DNA of 45,458 nt from NCBI GenBank assembly GCA_905221115.1, contig CAJNBX010000014.1, positions 1 through 45,458 of the forward strand. The letters run 5' to 3'. Positions 27,482 to 36,018 of this stretch are shown here, one piece after another. This DNA comes from a bacterium (GTDB lineage: Bacteria > Bacillota > Bacilli > Lactobacillales > Streptococcaceae). The notes under the pieces were generated by a model, which saw nothing but the letters and a program-made list of their open reading frames with translations, searched no databases and was not told the origin of the DNA. How positions within the stretch are numbered: position 1 is the first letter of the stretch; every line of letters starts with the position of its first letter. Both the position numbers and the translations under genes were made by a program.

Positions 27482-28867
27482 CTATCTCACCTCCCCTTGA
27501 GTATTGCTACTCTGAGATGTGAGTGGTTTGGTAATTGTCACTTCTTTCACATGACTGAGACCCTGACTAGTCATCTCAATCCAATAATCAACCACAGAGA
27601 TCAAGGGATCTAAACGATGGCTAATGATCAGAAAACTTCTTCCCTGATTTCTCTCCTCCACAATCCACTGACAAAAATAAGAGCAGGCTCTATCATCCAA
27701 ACCAGCAAAAGGTTCATCTAGCAAGATCACAGAAGCCTTACTAGTCAAGGTGGTCAAGAGCTGAAGAATCTTTTGCTGGCCACCACTTAATTGATAAGGA
27801 CTCTTATCAAGTGCCTGCTCCAGATCAAAATATTGTAAAGCTTGGAGTATCCGCTGATTTCTTTCAGAATCAGGTCCATCTAATTGCAGCTCTTCTCGCA
27901 GACTGGCTCTGATAAACTGCTTCTCAGCTTCCTGAACAACACCCGTCAGGTCACGGTACAAACTCTTTTTCTTTTTTAGAACCGAACCCTTCCAAGTAAT
28001 GCGCCCCTTATACTTTTGAAATTGAAGAATGGAGCGAAAGAGGGTTGATTTCCCGACACCATTGTCACCCAAGATACAGGAAATTCCTTGATAGAATGTA
28101 AAATCTGCAATTGAAAAGAGGGGGCGCTTATCCAGCTCACAAGTTGCTCTATCCATGTGGAATAGTTCTGGGCTAGAAGCAACTTCCTTTGAAGTAACCT
28201 GGGTCATATCAGAGGTAGGGATTTGAAACACTTCCCTTAGTTGCCCATCTCTTAGCTCCACCATATGGTCGATATAGGCTTCATAGTCCGTTAAATCATG
28301 GTCGCACAAAATAACTGTCTTCCCATTAGAAGCTAACTCTTTTAGAATCTCCAATATCTCTATCCTACTCTTGCGGTCAATGGAAGCAAAGGGCTCATCC
28401 AAGAGATAGACCCTAGGATTCATAGCAAAGAGAACTGCCAGTGCAGCCTTTTGCTTTTCCCCACCTGATAAGTGATGAATGGGACGGTGCAAGATTGCCT
28501 TGCAGCGACATTGCTGGACCACCTCTGCTATTTTAGAATCAATTTCCTGAACGGGATGCCCAATATTTTCCAAGGTAAAAACCAGCTCCTCAAACAAGTT
28601 CTCCGTGGTAAATTGATGATTGGGATTTTGAAAGAGGATACCAACCGTCTGGACACGTTCGATGATAGAAAGCTGACTGACCTCGCTCCCATTTATCAGG
28701 ACTTGACCGCTATAGGGAAGAAAACTGACTTGGGCAATCATTTGAAAGAGGCTCGATTTTCCTGAACCACTGCTCCCAACTAACAAGGTAAAGGCTTGCG
28801 CATGAAAAGTAAAATCAATCGGTTCCGAAAAAATTGGGGACTGAATCTCCCTTAATTCCAGCCCCAT
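27482..28867 (-). CDS. ykoD: Double ABC ATPase YkoD of the HMP/thiamine transporter
   Basis: A 461-residue protein with two fused ATPase domains: first Walker A GSSGSGKS (31-38) with signature LSGGEKQ, second Walker A GDNGVGKS with signature LSGGQQK, and LLDEPFA in both. This fused form takes the place of separate EcfA and EcfA-prime. It powers YkoC and YkoE. Its ATG follows the ykoE stop with no gap (TAGATG). Confidence 0.93.
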   Translation of the reverse strand: MGLELREIQSPIFSEPIDFTFHAQAFTLLVGSSGSGKSSLFQMIAQVSFLPYSGQVLINGSEVSQLSIIERVQTVGILFQNPNHQFTTENLFEELVFTLENIGHPVQEIDSKIAEVVQQCRCKAILHRPIHHLSGGEKQKAALAVLFAMNPRVYLLDEPFASIDRKSRIEILEILKELASNGKTVILCDHDLTDYEAYIDHMVELRDGQLREVFQIPTSDMTQVTSKEVASSPELFHMDRATCELDKRPLFSIADFTFYQGISCILGDNGVGKSTLFRSILQFQKYKGRITWKGSVLKKKKSLYRDLTGVVQEAEKQFIRASLREELQLDGPDSERNQRILQALQYFDLEQALDKSPYQLSGGQQKILQLLTTLTSKASVILLDEPFAGLDDRACSYFCQWIVEERNQGRSFLIISHRLDPLISVVDYWIEMTSQGLSHVKEVTITKPLTSQSSNTQGEVR

Positions 28868-29428
28868 CTATGCCTTGCCCCCAGCTGCAAACTGATGATA
28901 AAGTTTGACAATGGCACGAACCAAGATGGTACAGAAGAAAAAGACAGAAATAAAGCGCACCACAAACAAGGAAAGTACAAATGGAAGTGAAAAGGCGTAA
29001 TATCCTAACTTAATGTATTCATAGACAAAGCTAACAAGCGTAATCCCAATACTATTGGCAGTTAGAGAGAGCCAACTTTCATAGCGATTCTTGGTTACGA
29101 TAAAACCAAGTTCACTTCCCAAACCTTGAACCAAGCCAGACAAAAGGGCACCTAGACCGAATTGGCTACCATAAAGGACTTCAGCAAGCGCAGCTAGCAC
29201 TTCTCCAATCGTTGCGCTTCCCACTCTTGGAACAAAGATGGCCGCAATGGGCGCAGCCATACACCAGAGACCAAAGAGGATTTCATTGGCAAAGGCCTGC
29301 AAACCAAGAGGGGCTAAAATCAGAGTGAGGATATCAAACAGATAGCCAGATCCTACAAAAACGCCACCAAAAAAGATAGACAAGAAAGCAAGTAAGATAA
29401 CATCTTTTAACTGCCATTTTTTCAACAT
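28868..29428 (-). CDS. ykoE: ECF transporter S component YkoE
   Basis: A 186-residue membrane protein with about six helices, the substrate-binding subunit of YkoEDC, predicted for hydroxymethylpyrimidine or thiamine. 'WQLKDVILLAFLSIFFGGVF' starts the family match. The ATG has GGAG 6 bases upstream; an in-frame start at 29461 adds 11 residues with no ribosome site. It is the first gene after a TPP riboswitch, so its expression falls when thiamine diphosphate is plentiful. Confidence 0.92.
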   Translation of the reverse strand: MLKKWQLKDVILLAFLSIFFGGVFVGSGYLFDILTLILAPLGLQAFANEILFGLWCMAAPIAAIFVPRVGSATIGEVLAALAEVLYGSQFGLGALLSGLVQGLGSELGFIVTKNRYESWLSLTANSIGITLVSFVYEYIKLGYYAFSLPFVLSLFVVRFISVFFFCTILVRAIVKLYHQFAAGGKA

Positions 29429-29514
29429 AAAAAACTCCTTTTTTAAAGAAAAGTGGGGCATTTAAGGTGAGATACCTAAATGCTTTGTATCATCTTCATC
29501 CAGTTTCGTAAAAG

Positions 29515-29547
29515 AAAAAACTCTAATTACAGATAGGAATTAGAGTT
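29515..29547 (-). terminator. Riboswitch-controlled terminator before ykoE
   Basis: AACTCTAATT (29519-29528) and AATTAGAGTT (29538-29547) form a perfect 10-bp stem, with a minus-strand T run. It lies between the aptamer and ykoE, about 90 bases before the start codon, and is the OFF structure of the switch. Confidence 0.85.
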
Positions 29548-29591
29548 CAGCTTACAAGATTAGATGGTTAGTTTCTATAAATACAAAACCA

Positions 29592-29683
29592 TTTCACATT
29601 TCCCTTCGCCAGTCTTAACTGTATCAGGTTCAATGGGTATCATCTCAGCCTAAAGCACCCCAAATGTCTTTATTATTTAATTA
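29592..29683 (-). ncRNA. TPP riboswitch before ykoE
   Basis: Minus strand: TTTGGGGTGC, GGCTGAGATG, ATACCCATTGAACCTGAT, CAGTTAAGACTGGCGAAGGG in order, a textbook TPP aptamer (about 29592-29666). The stretch to 29683 includes the upstream leader. All 92 bases are identical to the aptamer before the second tenA. Confidence 0.96.
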
Positions 29684-29767
29684 TATAATTATTTTAACAA
29701 ACGATTTATTCTAGTTCAAGAAATTGAACTGGAAATACAGCAGATCTTTCTTTGGTTAGATAGATAC

Positions 29768-30397
29768 CTATTGTTCACTCATTTCTCGAACAGTTTTTTC
29801 TATATTTTTTGCATACGATATTGCTGAAATGATTGAAACACCATCCATATTAGCCTTCATAATGTCTTTAATATGTTGCGTCCGTATCCCACCAATTGCA
29901 ACTAAGGGCATTTGTGGCAATAGTTTTCTCATCAATTTAAGACCTTCATAACCTATAGCACCACCAGCATCATCCTTTGACTGGGTATCAAATACAGGAC
30001 CAACACCAACATAATCTACATATTCAACTTTTGATTGTTGAAATTCTTCCTCGTTTTTTATAGAAAGACCAATTATTTTATCTGGCATCAATTTTCTAAT
30101 TTCATCAACACCGATGTCATCTTGTCCTACATGTACGCCATCAGCGTTAATTTCCATTGCCAAATCAATATCATCATTAACAATAAACGGAACATTGTAT
30201 TTTTTACAAAGATCCTGTAGTTTAATTGCTAATTCGACTTTTTCTTTACCTTCCAGGGCTCCCTCACCTTTTTCACGGAATTGAAATAAGGTTATACCAC
30301 CTTTTAAGGCTTCCTCAACGACTGCATATAGATCTTTTCCTTGGCAAGTAGTCGTTCCACAAATAAAATATAGTTTTAGTAATTCTTTATGAAACAT
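29768..30397 (-). CDS. thiE: Thiamine-phosphate synthase ThiE (copy 2)
   Basis: A 209-residue second thiamine-phosphate synthase. 'LYFICGTTTCQGKDLYAVVEEAL', 'LFQFREKGEG', 'PFIVNDDIDLAMEINADGVHVGQDD' and 'VAIGGIRTQHI' are family segments. It is clearly different from copy 1 (for example FQFREKG against VQLREKN), so it is an old paralog or was acquired separately rather than a recent duplicate. It begins one base after thiM copy 2. Its DNA looks more AT-rich than copy 1. Confidence 0.94.
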   Translation of the reverse strand: MFHKELLKLYFICGTTTCQGKDLYAVVEEALKGGITLFQFREKGEGALEGKEKVELAIKLQDLCKKYNVPFIVNDDIDLAMEINADGVHVGQDDIGVDEIRKLMPDKIIGLSIKNEEEFQQSKVEYVDYVGVGPVFDTQSKDDAGGAIGYEGLKLMRKLLPQMPLVAIGGIRTQHIKDIMKANMDGVSIISAISYAKNIEKTVREMSEQ

Positions 30398-30398
30398 C

Positions 30399-31181
30399 TT
30401 ACTTCACTCTTTTGAATTCTTTTACATCTTCATCTGTAATCTCGTATAAGGCATTTATAAATTCAACTTTAAATGTTCCAGGAAGATGTCCATTTGGACG
30501 TTTTTCTGCCATTTCTCCAGCGATATTGTAAACCAACATTGCTGTTTCTAATGATTTCAATTCTTGACCTTTTTCAAGTCCGATAAAGCTTGCTACTACA
30601 GCCCCTAATAAACATCCTGTCCCAATGACTTTTGGCATCATGGCACTACCATTATGAATCATTACCACTTCTCCATTTACCGCAATAGCATCCACTTCAC
30701 CTGTTACTACTATTGGAATATTGAACTTCTTATTTGCTGCTAGAGCAATTTCATCAATATTATCTACGCCCGCACTATCTACTCCTTTAGATGCCACATT
30801 TATTCCTACTAAAGAGGCAATCTCGCCAGCATTTCCTCTAATCGCTGCAAGTTTGTAATTATTTATTAAATCTTCGGATACTTTTTTTCTATAAGATCCT
30901 GCTCCACAAGCTACTGGATCTAATACTGCAGGTACATTGTATTTTTCAGCAATTTTTAGTGCTTCTTGGTACAACTTCCAATTATCATCCGTTAAGGTCC
31001 CAATGTTAATCAATAATCCTCCAGCATATCTTAATAGATCTTCTAAGTCTGCTGGAAACTCACTCATGGCTGGTGAGGCACCCAGTGCTACTAATCCATT
31101 TGCTGTGAAATTTTTTACTACATCATTGGTGATACAAATGACCAAAGGTGCTTTTTCTTTTAATAATTTTAAACTTGTCAT
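30399..31181 (-). CDS. thiM: Hydroxyethylthiazole kinase ThiM (copy 2)
   Basis: A 260-residue thiazole kinase. '[29 protein letters not shown]' type opening, '[14 protein letters not shown]' and '[13 protein letters not shown]' (with the usual Cys after GTG) are visible. The start is the ATG with AAGGAAGG 9 bases upstream; the 7 extra codons of the longer frame cover that ribosome site. It is upstream of and adjacent to thiE copy 2. A BOX element lies between it and tenA copy 2. DNA appears more AT-rich than neighbours. Confidence 0.93.
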   Translation of the reverse strand: MTSLKLLKEKAPLVICITNDVVKNFTANGLVALGASPAMSEFPADLEDLLRYAGGLLINIGTLTDDNWKLYQEALKIAEKYNVPAVLDPVACGAGSYRKKVSEDLINNYKLAAIRGNAGEIASLVGINVASKGVDSAGVDNIDEIALAANKKFNIPIVVTGEVDAIAVNGEVVMIHNGSAMMPKVIGTGCLLGAVVASFIGLEKGQELKSLETAMLVYNIAGEMAEKRPNGHLPGTFKVEFINALYEITDEDVKEFKRVK

Positions 31182-31272
31182 ATTGAAATCCTTCCTTTTC
31201 ACTTTATACGATCTACTGATTTCGATTTATCTCTATCTTTCGTTAAGAAATTTTTTTTACATTGAATGATTT

Positions 31273-31420
31273 ATGCTCAATGAAAATCAAAGAGCAAACT
31301 AGGAAGCTAGCCGCAGGCTGCTCAAAGCACTGCTTTGAGGTTGTAGATAAGACTGACGAAGTCAGTCACATATATAATCTAAGGTGAAGCTGACGTGGTT
31401 TGAAGAGATTTTCGAAGAGA
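31273..31420. repeat. BOX element, longer form
   Basis: Starts ATGCTCAATGAAAATCAAAG and ends GAAGAGATTTTCGAAGAG like the other two, but is about 35 bases longer, with an extra GACTGAC-GAA-GTCAGTC hairpin. It lies inside the tenA-thiM-thiE operon. Confidence 0.85.
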
Positions 31421-31457
31421 ATTACCTCATCAAATTTGTAAATATCCTAAACTTTCT

Positions 31458-32126
31458 CTAGGCGTCATAGCCAATATCAAAAAAGGCTAATTCTAAAGCA
31501 ACTGCTTGATTCCAGCGTTGCTGAAGTTCTGTCAAATCTTCTAGACCTTTCCCAACACGATTGAGTTCGTCAACCAGAAATTGAACCCACTCTGCAAAGA
31601 AAGGACCTCTGTGGAGATTGATCCATTCCGAATGGATATAGGCTTCAGGTAGAGCTAAATCTTTAGAACCCCAGTCTAAATAGAGACCTTCTGCAATGAC
31701 CAGCATGACCAAAAGATGGGCATAGTCTGATGATGACACAGCAGAATACATAAGCTCCTGAAAGGATTTTGTTACAGGATGCAAGGTCACTTCCAGATAA
31801 TCATTCTCAGATACTTTTAACTCTTTGAAAGTCTTCTGGAAATAACCGTCTTCATCTGCTTCAAGAAAGCCTAGCTGCTTGGCAAAACGAAGCTTGGATT
31901 CAAGCTGGTCTGCGTGGGCTACGCAAGCACCCAGCATGGATAAGAAGGCATCAAAGAAGTGGTAATCTTGAATTAGGTAGTCTTTTAAGACCTTATTCTC
32001 AATTGTCCCCGCAAAAAGTTCCTTAACAAAACGATGATTGATTGCAGCCTGCCAATCCTTCTGACTGCTTTTTAATAATTCTCCAACAGTCAAACCTGGC
32101 TCAAATGCATATTCTCGTGTTTCCAT
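31458..32126 (-). CDS. TenA-family protein (glutamate class)
   Basis: A 222-residue TenA/PQQC-fold protein. Where the first TenA has Cys135 in LLPCPWLYHD, this one reads MLVIAEGLYLDWG with Glu146, which places it in the TenA_E class. Members of that class act on amino- or formylamino-pyrimidine breakdown products of thiamine. 'QDYHFFDAFLSMLGACV' and 'FFDIGYDA' near the ends fit the family. It is the first gene after its TPP riboswitch; thiM and thiE copy 2 follow after a BOX element. Confidence 0.88.
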   Translation of the reverse strand: METREYAFEPGLTVGELLKSSQKDWQAAINHRFVKELFAGTIENKVLKDYLIQDYHFFDAFLSMLGACVAHADQLESKLRFAKQLGFLEADEDGYFQKTFKELKVSENDYLEVTLHPVTKSFQELMYSAVSSSDYAHLLVMLVIAEGLYLDWGSKDLALPEAYIHSEWINLHRGPFFAEWVQFLVDELNRVGKGLEDLTELQQRWNQAVALELAFFDIGYDA

Positions 32127-32270
32127 ATTTACTTTTCCTCTCTTTACTCGTTCGTAATCAACAAAACATCAAGAAAATTCTAGTTTTACTTGACCTTTTT
32201 AAAGAAAATCAAGGGCATTCAAGAAGAGCTACCTAAATGCTTTGTATCACCTTCATCTAGCTTATAGAAA

Positions 32271-32305
32271 CAAAAAAACTCCAATTACAATCAAGAATCA
32301 GAGTT
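32271..32305 (-). terminator. Riboswitch-controlled terminator before tenA copy 2
   Basis: AACTCCAATT (32277-32286) pairs with AATCAGAGTT (32296-32305) on the minus strand through eight Watson-Crick and two G-U pairs, with a minus-strand T run at 32272-32278. It matches the position of the ykoE terminator. Confidence 0.82.
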
Positions 32306-32349
32306 TAGCTTACAAGATTAGATCGTTCATTTCGCCATACGAAAAAACG

Positions 32350-32441
32350 TTTCACATTTCCCTTCGCCAGTCTTAACTGTATCAGGTTCAATGGGTATCA
32401 TCTCAGCCTAAAGCACCCCAAATGTCTTTATTATTTAATTA
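32350..32441 (-). ncRNA. TPP riboswitch before tenA copy 2
   Basis: The same aptamer as before ykoE (about 32350-32425), identical for 92 bases. It should shut off tenA-thiM-thiE when thiamine diphosphate is plentiful. Confidence 0.96.
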
Positions 32442-32448
32442 CTGCACC

Positions 32449-32477
32449 AGTATAGCAAAAAATGAAAGCCCTAGCAA
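32449..32477 (-). promoter_or_regulatory. Promoter of the tenA-thiM-thiE unit
   Basis: Minus-strand TTGCTA (32472-32477), 17-base spacer, TATACT (32449-32454), with TGC before the -10 box (extended -10). Confidence 0.75.
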
Positions 32478-32542
32478 GATATTTGACCGAAAAATATCTT
32501 TATATAGTTTTTGATAGCGATTTATTCTTCCAATACACAAAC

Positions 32543-32566
32543 AAAAACCTCCACATCAAGTGGAGG
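32543..32566 (-). terminator. lctO terminator
   Basis: CCTCCAC (32548-32554) and GTGGAGG (32560-32566) with a 5-base loop and a minus-strand T run, 12 bases after the lctO stop. Confidence 0.88.
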
Positions 32567-32578
32567 CAAGCTCTTTTA

Positions 32579-33715
32579 TCAATACAATTTTAAGTCACGA
32601 GGATCAACTGGGAAGGTTGGGTTGTACGGGTTGTGACGGAGTTTGAAGTGTTTGACATCTTCAATAGTCTGAGTTCCAGACAACTGCATGACTGTCTTCA
32701 ATTCCGCATTCAAGTGTTCAAAGACTTGACGCACACCAACACTACCGCCGAGAGCCAAGCCATAGATAACCGGGCGACCAATAGCTACCAAGTCTGCTCC
32801 TGAAGCCAAGGCTTTAAAGACGTGTTGACCACGACGAATACCTGAATCAAAGACAATTGGCACGCGTTTATCAACTGCTTCAGCTACTTCTTGAAGTGAG
32901 TCAAAGGCAGCTGGTCCACCGTCGATTTGACGGCCACCATGGTTGGTTACCCAGATACCAGATGCTCCCGCAGCAAGCGAACGTTCAACGTCCTCACGGC
33001 ATTGTGGTCCCTTGACATAAACAGGAAGTCCTGAGTATTCAGCTATAAATTCTACATCGCGTGGAGACAAGCGTTGTTTAGCTGATTTGTAAACAAAGTC
33101 CATTGATTTTCCAGCACCTTCTGGCAGATATTCCTCAACAATCGGCATGCCAACTGGGAAGACAAAACCATTACGCTTGTCCACCTCACGATTGCCCCCT
33201 ACCGTAGCATCAGCCGTCAAGACAATCGCTTTATAACCTTCAGCCTTCACACGGTCCATGATGTGGCGATTGATACCATCATCTTTACTAAAGTAAAACT
33301 GGAACCAATGAGGTGTCCCTTGAAGGGCTTCCGTAATTTCTGGAAGGTCGACAGTAGAGTAAGAGCTGGTTGTATAGAGAGAACCAAACTCATGCACACC
33401 ACGCGCAGTCGCCACTTCACCCTGTTCATTTGCCAATTTATGAGCCGCAACAGGCGCCATAATGATTGGTGAAGACAATTTTTCGCCTGCAAATTCAATC
33501 TCTGTACTTGGATTTTCTACATTGCAAAGTGTATGAGGAACGATGAGTTTGTGGTTAAAGGCACGAATATTCTCACGCAGAGTGAAAGTATCCTCCGCCC
33601 CACTAGCGATATAGCCAAATGCTGCTTTAGGAATAACTTGTTGCGCCATTGGTTCCAAATCATAGGTATTGATGAAGTCTACATGGCCTTCTGCATTGCT
33701 TGTTTTGTATGACAT
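32579..33715 (-). CDS. lctO: L-lactate oxidase
   Basis: A 378-residue FMN enzyme of the alpha-hydroxyacid oxidase family that converts lactate and O2 to pyruvate and H2O2. 'PIIMAPVAAHKLANEQGE' (FMN phosphate region), the active-site His in 'WVTNHGGRQIDGG' and 'FDSGIRRGQHVFKALASGAD' are visible. The product feeds SpxB, coded 13 kb away, so the two enzymes together yield acetyl phosphate and two H2O2 per lactate. It is a single-gene unit with a cre-like palindrome before the start codon. Confidence 0.95.
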   Translation of the reverse strand: MSYKTSNAEGHVDFINTYDLEPMAQQVIPKAAFGYIASGAEDTFTLRENIRAFNHKLIVPHTLCNVENPSTEIEFAGEKLSSPIIMAPVAAHKLANEQGEVATARGVHEFGSLYTTSSYSTVDLPEITEALQGTPHWFQFYFSKDDGINRHIMDRVKAEGYKAIVLTADATVGGNREVDKRNGFVFPVGMPIVEEYLPEGAGKSMDFVYKSAKQRLSPRDVEFIAEYSGLPVYVKGPQCREDVERSLAAGASGIWVTNHGGRQIDGGPAAFDSLQEVAEAVDKRVPIVFDSGIRRGQHVFKALASGADLVAIGRPVIYGLALGGSVGVRQVFEHLNAELKTVMQLSGTQTIEDVKHFKLRHNPYNPTFPVDPRDLKLY

Positions 33716-33732
33716 AAAATGTCCTCCTTAAT

Positions 33733-33748
33733 AAGTAAGCGTTTACTT
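33733..33748. promoter_or_regulatory. cre-like palindrome before lctO
   Basis: AAGTAAGCGTTTACTT, nearly palindromic and close to the CcpA consensus, about 18 bases upstream of the lctO start codon where bound CcpA would act as a roadblock. Confidence 0.65.
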
Positions 33749-33887
33749 TGTATATTACAAAAATATCTTAACTCTTTTTTCAAAACTTTTCAAATATTTT
33801 GTTTGGAAATTTCAGAAATTCTAGGACTATGATAAAAAATCCTTATAACAGCAATAAAAAATAGATATTATCCAAAGAAGATTTTAA

Positions 33888-33896
33888 GTGCTACAA
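33888..33896 (+). promoter_or_regulatory. Probable promoter of the amino-acid ABC operon
   Basis: TACAAT at 33891-33896 with TTATCC about 18 bases upstream. The match is moderate. GGGAGG follows shortly before the TTG start codon. Confidence 0.45.
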
Positions 33897-33930
33897 TAAC
33901 TGTATTATTTCTAGATGGGAGGTTCTATTT

Positions 33931-34611
33931 TTGGATTGGTCCATTGTTGAACAATATCTACCACTATATCAAAAGGCATTTCTTCTAACCTTGCATATTG
34001 CAGTTTGGGGAATTCTGGGATCCTTTCTGCTCGGTTTAATCATTAGTATCATCCGACACTATCAAATCCCTGTTTTGGCGCAAGTAGCGACAGCCTACAT
34101 TGAATTGTCACGTAATACGCCCCTTTTGATTCAACTCTTCTTTCTATACTTCGGTCTTCCCCGAATCGGGATTGTTCTATCTTCAGAAGTCTGTGCTACT
34201 CTGGGACTGGTCTTTTTAGGAGGCTCCTATATGGCAGAATCTTTCCGAAGTGGGCTGGAAGCCGTTAGTCAAACCCAGCAGGAGATTGGATTAGCAATCG
34301 GTCTGACACCTGTACATGTCTTTCGCTATGTGGTTCTTCCGCAAGCAACAGCGGTGGCCCTACCGTCTTTTAGTGCCAATGTCATTTTCCTCATCAAGGA
34401 AACCTCTGTTTTCTCAGCAGTAGCTTTGGCCGACCTCATGTACGTCGCCAAAGACTTGATTGGGCTCTACTATGAAACAGACATTGCGCTTGCTATGTTG
34501 GTAATTGCTTATCTGATTATGCTACTACCCATCTCACTGCTCTTTAGCTGGATAGAAAGGAGGCTCCGCCATGCAGGATTCGGGAATCCAAGTACTCTTC
34601 CAGGGAAATAA
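33931..34611 (+). CDS. Polar amino-acid ABC transporter permease 1
   Basis: A 226-residue permease of the His/Glu/Gln/Arg/opine type with about five helices. The EAA coupling loop is 'SGLEAVSQTQQEIGLAIGLTPVHVFRYVVLPQA'-like near residues 108-140. The start codon is TTG with GGGAGG 8 bases upstream; no ATG fits the family start. Its end overlaps the next permease by 41 bases. It pairs with permease 2 to form the membrane channel. Confidence 0.9.
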   Translation: MDWSIVEQYLPLYQKAFLLTLHIAVWGILGSFLLGLIISIIRHYQIPVLAQVATAYIELSRNTPLLIQLFFLYFGLPRIGIVLSSEVCATLGLVFLGGSYMAESFRSGLEAVSQTQQEIGLAIGLTPVHVFRYVVLPQATAVALPSFSANVIFLIKETSVFSAVALADLMYVAKDLIGLYYETDIALAMLVIAYLIMLLPISLLFSWIERRLRHAGFGNPSTLPGK

Positions 34612-35248
34612 TCTCCTGAGAATCTTACAGGGATTGGGCGTTACGATTGGGATATCCATCCTGTCTGTCCTCTTATCCATGATGTTCGGAACAATCATGG
34701 GAATCATCATGACCTCCCATTCTAGAATCGTACGATTTTTAACACGATTGTATCTGGAATTTATCCGTATCATGCCCCAGCTGGTGCTACTCTTCATCGT
34801 TTATTTTGGCTTGGCTCGAAACTTTAATATCAATATCTCAGGAGAGACTTCAGCTATTATCGTTTTTACCCTCTGGGGAACAGCTGAAATGGGGGACTTG
34901 GTTCGTGGAGCCATCACTTCCCTCCCTAAGCATCAGTTTGAAAGTGGACAGGCGCTAGGTTTGACAAACGTTCAACTTTACTACCACATTATCATCCCAC
35001 AGGTCTTGAGAAGACTGCTACCGCAGGCTATCAATCTGGTCACTCGGATGATTAAAACCACTTCCTTAGTTGTCTTGATTGGGGTAGTTGAAGTGACCAA
35101 GGTTGGACAACAAATCATCGATAGCAATCGCCTGACCATCCCAACCGCTTCCTTCTGGATTTATGGAACCATTCTGGTCTTGTATTTCGCAGTTTGCTTT
35201 CCTATTTCCAAACTATCCACTCACCTAGAAAAACATTGGAGGAGCTAA
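34571..35248 (+). CDS. Polar amino-acid ABC transporter permease 2
   Basis: A 225-residue permease homologous to the one before it, with the coupling loop 'GAITSLPKHQFESGQALGLT' near residues 115-135. The AAAGGAGG ribosome site and the ATG lie inside the end of permease 1, so translation is coupled. The ATPase gene follows directly (TAAATG). Confidence 0.92.
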   Translation: MQDSGIQVLFQGNNLLRILQGLGVTIGISILSVLLSMMFGTIMGIIMTSHSRIVRFLTRLYLEFIRIMPQLVLLFIVYFGLARNFNINISGETSAIIVFTLWGTAEMGDLVRGAITSLPKHQFESGQALGLTNVQLYYHIIIPQVLRRLLPQAINLVTRMIKTTSLVVLIGVVEVTKVGQQIIDSNRLTIPTASFWIYGTILVLYFAVCFPISKLSTHLEKHWRS

Positions 35249-36007
35249 ATGTCTGAAACTATCTTAGAAATCAAGGAACTCAAAAAATCCTTCGGAGACA
35301 ATCCTATCCTCCAAGGTCTATCCCTACAAATCAATAAAGGGGAAGTTGTCGTCATTCTAGGATCCTCTGGTTGTGGGAAAAGTACCCTCCTTCGTTGCCT
35401 CAATGGCTTAGAAAGTATTCAAGGTGGAGATATTCTTCTGGACGGTCAGTCTATCGTTGAAAATAAAAAAGACTTTCACCTAGTTCGCCAAAAGATTGGC
35501 ATGGTCTTTCAAAGTTATGAACTCTTTCCCCATCTGGATGTCTTACAAAACCTCATCCTAGGCCCTATCAAGGCTCAGGGAAGAGACAAGAAGGAAGTAA
35601 CAGAAGAAGCTCTGCAACTACTGGAACGTGTTGGTTTGCTAGATAAACAACATAGCTTTGCGCGTCAATTATCTGGTGGACAGAAGCAACGGGTTGCAAT
35701 TGTCCGTGCCCTCCTCATGCATCCAGAAATTATCCTTTTTGACGAAGTGACTGCTTCGCTGGATCCAGAAATGGTGCGTGAGGTGCTGGAACTCATAAAT
35801 GACTTGGCCCAAGAAGGCCGTACCATGATTTTAGTAACCCACGAAATGCAGTTTGCTCAAGCTATTGCCGATCGGATTATCTTCCTAGACCAAGGGAAAA
35901 TTGCTGAAGAAGGAACAGCTCAAGCCTTCTTTACCAATCCTCAAACCAAACGAGCCCAGGAATTTTTAAACGTCTTTGACTTTAGCCAATTTGGCTCATA
36001 TCTATAA
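35249..36007 (+). CDS. Polar amino-acid ABC transporter ATPase
   Basis: A 252-residue ATPase of the GlnQ/HisP group. Walker A is GSSGCGKS (38-45), signature LSGGQKQ near 140, Walker B 'IILFDEVTASLDPEMV'. It has no C-terminal regulatory domain, as usual for this group. Its ATG follows the permease stop without a gap, and the binding protein follows after 11 bases. Confidence 0.93.
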   Translation: MSETILEIKELKKSFGDNPILQGLSLQINKGEVVVILGSSGCGKSTLLRCLNGLESIQGGDILLDGQSIVENKKDFHLVRQKIGMVFQSYELFPHLDVLQNLILGPIKAQGRDKKEVTEEALQLLERVGLLDKQHSFARQLSGGQKQRVAIVRALLMHPEIILFDEVTASLDPEMVREVLELINDLAQEGRTMILVTHEMQFAQAIADRIIFLDQGKIAEEGTAQAFFTNPQTKRAQEFLNVFDFSQFGSYL

Positions 36008-36018
36008 AGGAGATTTTT

